Assembly (NCBI GenBank): GCA_029051835.1
Contig: JAIDKJ010000173.1
Coordinates: forward strand, 1 to 8,857
DNA from: Paramuribaculum sp.
GTDB lineage: Bacteria; Bacteroidota; Bacteroidia; Bacteroidales; Muribaculaceae
Direction: 5' to 3'
DNA length: 8,857 bases
Under the pieces are notes generated by a model, which searched no databases, was not told where the DNA came from, and was given only the letters and a program-made list of their open reading frames with translations. A program made the translations under genes and the position numbers. How positions within the stretch are numbered: the first letter of the stretch is position 1; each line of letters opens with the position of its first letter. Positions 6,043 through 8,857 of the stretch are shown in pieces.

Positions 6043-8514
6043 TCACTCCCCGGGGATCTCCGGATAGAGGGCATCCCACCATTCAGGATCATCCTGAAGC
6101 CAGCGGGCAAACCATGCGAAGATCGTATCCTGCCAGCGGCGGCGCTTGTCGTAATCGAGTATGTGGTGATCCTGATCCTTGACAGCCACGAAAGCCGTAG
6201 GACGTCCAAGGAGCTTGAGAGCCGTAAACATCTGTATGCTCTCTCCCACAGGCACATTCACATCCTTGTCGCCGTGGAGGAAAAGCAGCGGAGTGTGGAT
6301 CTTGTCGGCGCGGAAGAGCGGACTCTGATCGACATACAGATCCTTGCGCGTCCACGGATATGACCCGCCCATCGACACCTCGCTGTAGGAGTAGCCCCAG
6401 TAACCCTCGCCCCAGTAGCTTGTGTGGTCGCTGATGCCGGCGTGGGAGATAGCGGCAGCGAAGATATCTGTGACGGTCTGCAGATACTGGGTCATGAAGC
6501 CGCCGTAGGAGGCGCCGATACAGCCTATCTTGCCGGAGTCGACCCACGGATGCTCGCCGCAAAACTTCTTTGTCCCCTCGATTATGTCCTCGGCCACACC
6601 CTGGCCGGCGGTATTAACATGGCGCGACGAGAACTCCTGCCCGAAACCGGCCGCTCCGCTGGGATTGACCACATAGACCACGTAGCCGAGCTGCGTATAG
6701 GCATTGTGGGGATAGCGGCTCTCGAAATCGCGGCCTGTAGGCGAGCAGCCTCCGTAGTAGTTCACTATCATCGGATATTTCTTCGACGGGTCGAACGACG
6801 GGGGCAGATAGTAGCGGCCATGGATGCTGTCGCCGCGCGAATTTACGAAACTCCACGGATGGAATTCGCCAAGCTCCACGTCGGCAAGCCGTGAGGCCAT
6901 CGGAGCGTCGAGCCGCGAGGCCACATCCTTGCGCAGATCCAGACTGTAAAGACGGTCGGGATTCTGTGCGCCATGACCGGTGAACGCCGCCATCCGGCCC
7001 TTGACAGGCAGAGAGAACGAGCCTATCATATCCTCCGGAAGCGGCAGCATCGTTATCCGGCCCGACTTAGGATCCATGCGATACATGCTCTTCATATCGC
7101 GGTTTTCGGCCGTGAAATACACCTTGCCGTCGGCACGGCTCCACTCCACGCCCTCCACGCTCGGATCGAAATCGCGGGTCATCGGCCGGAAGCTGCGGTC
7201 GCTCCGAGAATAGATATAGAGCTGATTGTCGACCATCGAAGGCACACGACCCTCCGGCACACAGTTGCCTATGCCGTCGAGAGCCTCCGGCGAACCGGTG
7301 ATAGCCACCTGCGAGGCATCTGGCGAGAATATGGCCGTGCCTATGAAGCCGTCGTCGGCCACTATCGTGTCGAGGCTCATGTCGGCAAGATCAAGTATAG
7401 CGATAGTCGACACTGTGGTCGGACGTTTTTCCAGACGGCTGCGCGACAGGCGCACGAGCAGCTCGCGCGAATCGTCGCTGATGTCGAGAAGCTGCACTGC
7501 GGTATGGCCGAAAGTAAGCGGACGCATTATTCCGGTGACGAGATCGTAGGCCGCGAGCTGATGACGCGTACGCCAGCCCGGCTGACGGTCCTCAGGCTCC
7601 GAGATGCGATACACGTCGGGGTTCTCCTTATGCCCCTCCTCGGCCACATAGAATATCAGCGTACGTTCGTCGGGAGCGATCCTGAAATATCTGGCGGGCA
7701 GACCGGTTGAAAGAATGCTCTCCTCGCCCGACGCGGCATCGACGGCGCGCAGTTCGCGCCCCGACACACCCTCGGCCACGTAGTAATAACGGTCGGTCGA
7801 CGGCATCCACGCCACGTCGGCACGCTCGCGGCGGCCGCGCGCGAATCCCTCCGGCCCGGAAAGAAGCGAATAGCGCTCGGCCGATCCGTCGGGACGCGCT
7901 TCCTCATATCGGGCCAGAAAATACTGCCCCGACGGAGCCACGCTGACCGACCGCACACGACGGCCGCTCAGCACATCCTCGAGCGTGTACATGCGCTTGC
8001 CGTCGTTCCTGACGCTGAACTTGCCGGGCGTGGCCGTGACATATCCCACCTTCGGCGCTCCGGCCGTATCGCCCGGCACACGCAGCCACGACAGCTCCAC
8101 CCGATGGGTGGCGGGAGAAAGCTGCAGTTCCTCGCCGGCAGCCACCTTGCGGCCGTCGACCGTGAGCAGATAGCGGTCGGCGCCATCCACCGTCAGACGC
8201 GCCTTGCCGAACGAGCGGTTCTCGAGTCTGAAAGAGAGAGCCGCCACCTCGGCTTTGGACGCATCTCTTGCCGGACGGCCTCCGGCAGGAGTGAGCGCGT
8301 CGATCCGCGGCATGCTTTTGAGTAGCGACGCCGCATCGAATCTCTTCGCGCTGACATCGGTCGAATCCAACATAGCCGGCATGGCCACCGCCATCGGAGC
8401 ATAATATACCGGCGTGTCTACCACAATAGTGTCGGGAGCCGCAGGCGAGGCCGCGACGGCCGCCTGCCCCACAGCGACGGCCAGCGCCGCCGCAAGAAAT
8501 ATCGGTTTTTCCAT
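6043..8514 (-). CDS. exported S9-family serine peptidase (DPP IV/prolyl oligopeptidase type)
   Basis: 823 residues from the ATG at 8514. A signal peptide (residues 1-21, IFLAAALAVAVGQAAVA then ASPA) predicts export. An N-terminal beta-rich region (about 55-165) precedes a seven-bladed-propeller-like region (about 170-540), then the alpha/beta-hydrolase domain (about 550-815). The hydrolase domain shows VNYYGGCSP (oxyanion-hole tyrosine region), the nucleophile in GASYGGFM (Ser669), LHGDKDVNVP (catalytic Asp751) and QDHHILDY (catalytic His783, or the adjacent His). The C-terminus WFARWLQDDPEWWDALYP is typical of Bacteroidota members. S9 enzymes cleave short peptides, often after proline, and likely feed peptide uptake in the periplasm. 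I cannot place a clear DPP IV Glu-Glu motif, so exact specificity is open. In-frame ATGs at 8547 and 8520 are alternative starts; 8514 gives the cleanest signal peptide. No consensus promoter is seen just upstream. Confidence 0.93.
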   Translation of the reverse strand: MEKPIFLAAALAVAVGQAAVAASPAAPDTIVVDTPVYYAPMAVAMPAMLDSTDVSAKRFDAASLLKSMPRIDALTPAGGRPARDASKAEVAALSFRLENRSFGKARLTVDGADRYLLTVDGRKVAAGEELQLSPATHRVELSWLRVPGDTAGAPKVGYVTATPGKFSVRNDGKRMYTLEDVLSGRRVRSVSVAPSGQYFLARYEEARPDGSAERYSLLSGPEGFARGRRERADVAWMPSTDRYYYVAEGVSGRELRAVDAASGEESILSTGLPARYFRIAPDERTLIFYVAEEGHKENPDVYRISEPEDRQPGWRTRHQLAAYDLVTGIMRPLTFGHTAVQLLDISDDSRELLVRLSRSRLEKRPTTVSTIAILDLADMSLDTIVADDGFIGTAIFSPDASQVAITGSPEALDGIGNCVPEGRVPSMVDNQLYIYSRSDRSFRPMTRDFDPSVEGVEWSRADGKVYFTAENRDMKSMYRMDPKSGRITMLPLPEDMIGSFSLPVKGRMAAFTGHGAQNPDRLYSLDLRKDVASRLDAPMASRLADVELGEFHPWSFVNSRGDSIHGRYYLPPSFDPSKKYPMIVNYYGGCSPTGRDFESRYPHNAYTQLGYVVYVVNPSGAAGFGQEFSSRHVNTAGQGVAEDIIEGTKKFCGEHPWVDSGKIGCIGASYGGFMTQYLQTVTDIFAAAISHAGISDHTSYWGEGYWGYSYSEVSMGGSYPWTRKDLYVDQSPLFRADKIHTPLLFLHGDKDVNVPVGESIQMFTALKLLGRPTAFVAVKDQDHHILDYDKRRRWQDTIFAWFARWLQDDPEWWDALYPEIPGE

Positions 8515-8630
8515 TATCATGACTGGTTTATCACAGGTTCGCAACATGACCGACCTGCTATATTATTGTTTCGTTGTCTGAATGATCTTTTGCTCTGAAC
8601 AGACGTGCTTTTATTTAGGTCGTCGGACGC

Positions 8631-8857
8631 CTACAATAGCTGCAGAGCCTCCCAATCTATTTCCGGCTCTTTGCCTGTTGGCTCACAGCTGAACTTTGTT
8701 CCCATAGGAACCGATTCGTTGAAAAATCCGCCCATTTTCAGATAGAACCGATTATCTTTGGTTTTACCGCCCTGATAGTCAAGACGCACTTGAGCTTTTG
8801 CGGTCGCATCATGTGTAAAAGTCACGTCAGTGAGTCGAGTCCATTTACCCTCAGTAC
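8631..8857 (-). CDS. C-terminal part of an unrecognised protein (runs off the window)
   Basis: A minus-strand frame is open from the right edge to a TAG at 8631-8633, giving about 75 residues. An internal GTG at 8825 could be called as a start, but the frame continues upstream with plausible sequence (TEGKWTRLTDV), so I read this as the 3' end of a longer gene. The visible part is polar and beta-prone (FTHDATAKAQVRLDYQGG, NRFYLKMGGFFNES), with one Cys and an acidic EPEIDWEALQ near the end. I recognise no family. A sampled stretch (8701-8760) is about 42% GC, well below the S9 gene. It has the same orientation as the S9 gene, with 116 bases between its stop and the S9 ATG at 8514. Confidence 0.55.
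   Translation of the reverse strand, partial: TEGKWTRLTDVTFTHDATAKAQVRLDYQGGKTKDNRFYLKMGGFFNESVPMGTKFSCEPTGKEPEIDWEALQLL

Noticed and set aside
6973..7710. 245-residue plus-strand frame inside the S9 gene
   Set aside because: Antisense to the propeller-coding region, rich in Arg and His, with no recognisable domain.
7866..7878. YEE in the S9 peptidase as the DPP IV Glu-Glu substrate motif
   Set aside because: It sits in an early propeller strand (ARYEEARPDG) and lacks the DWVYEEE context, so it does not support a strict dipeptidyl peptidase assignment.
8576..8604. Small inverted repeat (GTCTG and CAGAC) between the S9 gene and the right-edge gene, as a terminator
   Set aside because: Only a 5-bp stem with a 19-base loop and no T-tract; easily chance.
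1..8857. CRISPR array, tRNA, rRNA, insertion sequence or phage genes
   Set aside because: No short regularly spaced repeats, no clover-leaf or rRNA-like segment, no transposase or integrase motif; the only long repeat is the 113-bp pair at the barrel gene ends.

Overview
The window looks like a moderately high-GC member of the Bacteroidales, with a Muribaculaceae-type gut bacterium as my best guess. Three points support this. Start codons sit behind A/C-rich leaders without Shine-Dalgarno sequences. Three exact Bacteroidota-type promoters (TTG, 20 bp, TAnnTTTG) can be read. The protein set (C10 peptidase lipoprotein, ~830-residue S9 peptidase, small RDTVVV-type membrane protein, small outer-membrane barrels) is typical of that order. 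Family-level assignment is inference.

Layout. (1) Bases 1-526: a possible C-terminal tail of a plus-strand gene at the edge, then a minus-strand gene for a small membrane-anchored protein of unknown function. (2) Bases 535-603: two back-to-back promoters that serve this gene and the divergent housekeeping genes. (3) Bases 637-2967: tsaD (tRNA t6A synthesis) and cinA (NMN deamidase, pyridine nucleotide salvage), about 65% GC in a sampled stretch and probably co-transcribed. (4) Bases 3117-6020: an accessory three-gene operon with its own promoter and a strong terminator. It encodes a C10-family (streptopain-like) cysteine protease lipoprotein followed by two paralogous ~200-residue outer-membrane beta-barrel proteins. 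(5) Bases 6043-8514, minus strand: an exported S9 serine peptidase convergent to the operon. (6) Bases 8631-8857, minus strand: the C-terminal part of an unrecognised AT-richer gene that runs off the window.

The part most worth a second look is the accessory operon. The barrel genes have diverged over most of their length but end in a 113-bp perfect direct repeat that includes 32 bp beyond the stop codon, which points to recent gene conversion or a conserved recombination site. The protease gene drops from about 60% GC in its 5' part to about 38-43% in the part encoding the catalytic domain, which suggests mosaic origin. A cell-surface protease co-transcribed with twin barrels could be a functional surface module, but nothing here proves a joint function. 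I saw no tRNA, rRNA, CRISPR array, transposase or integrase.
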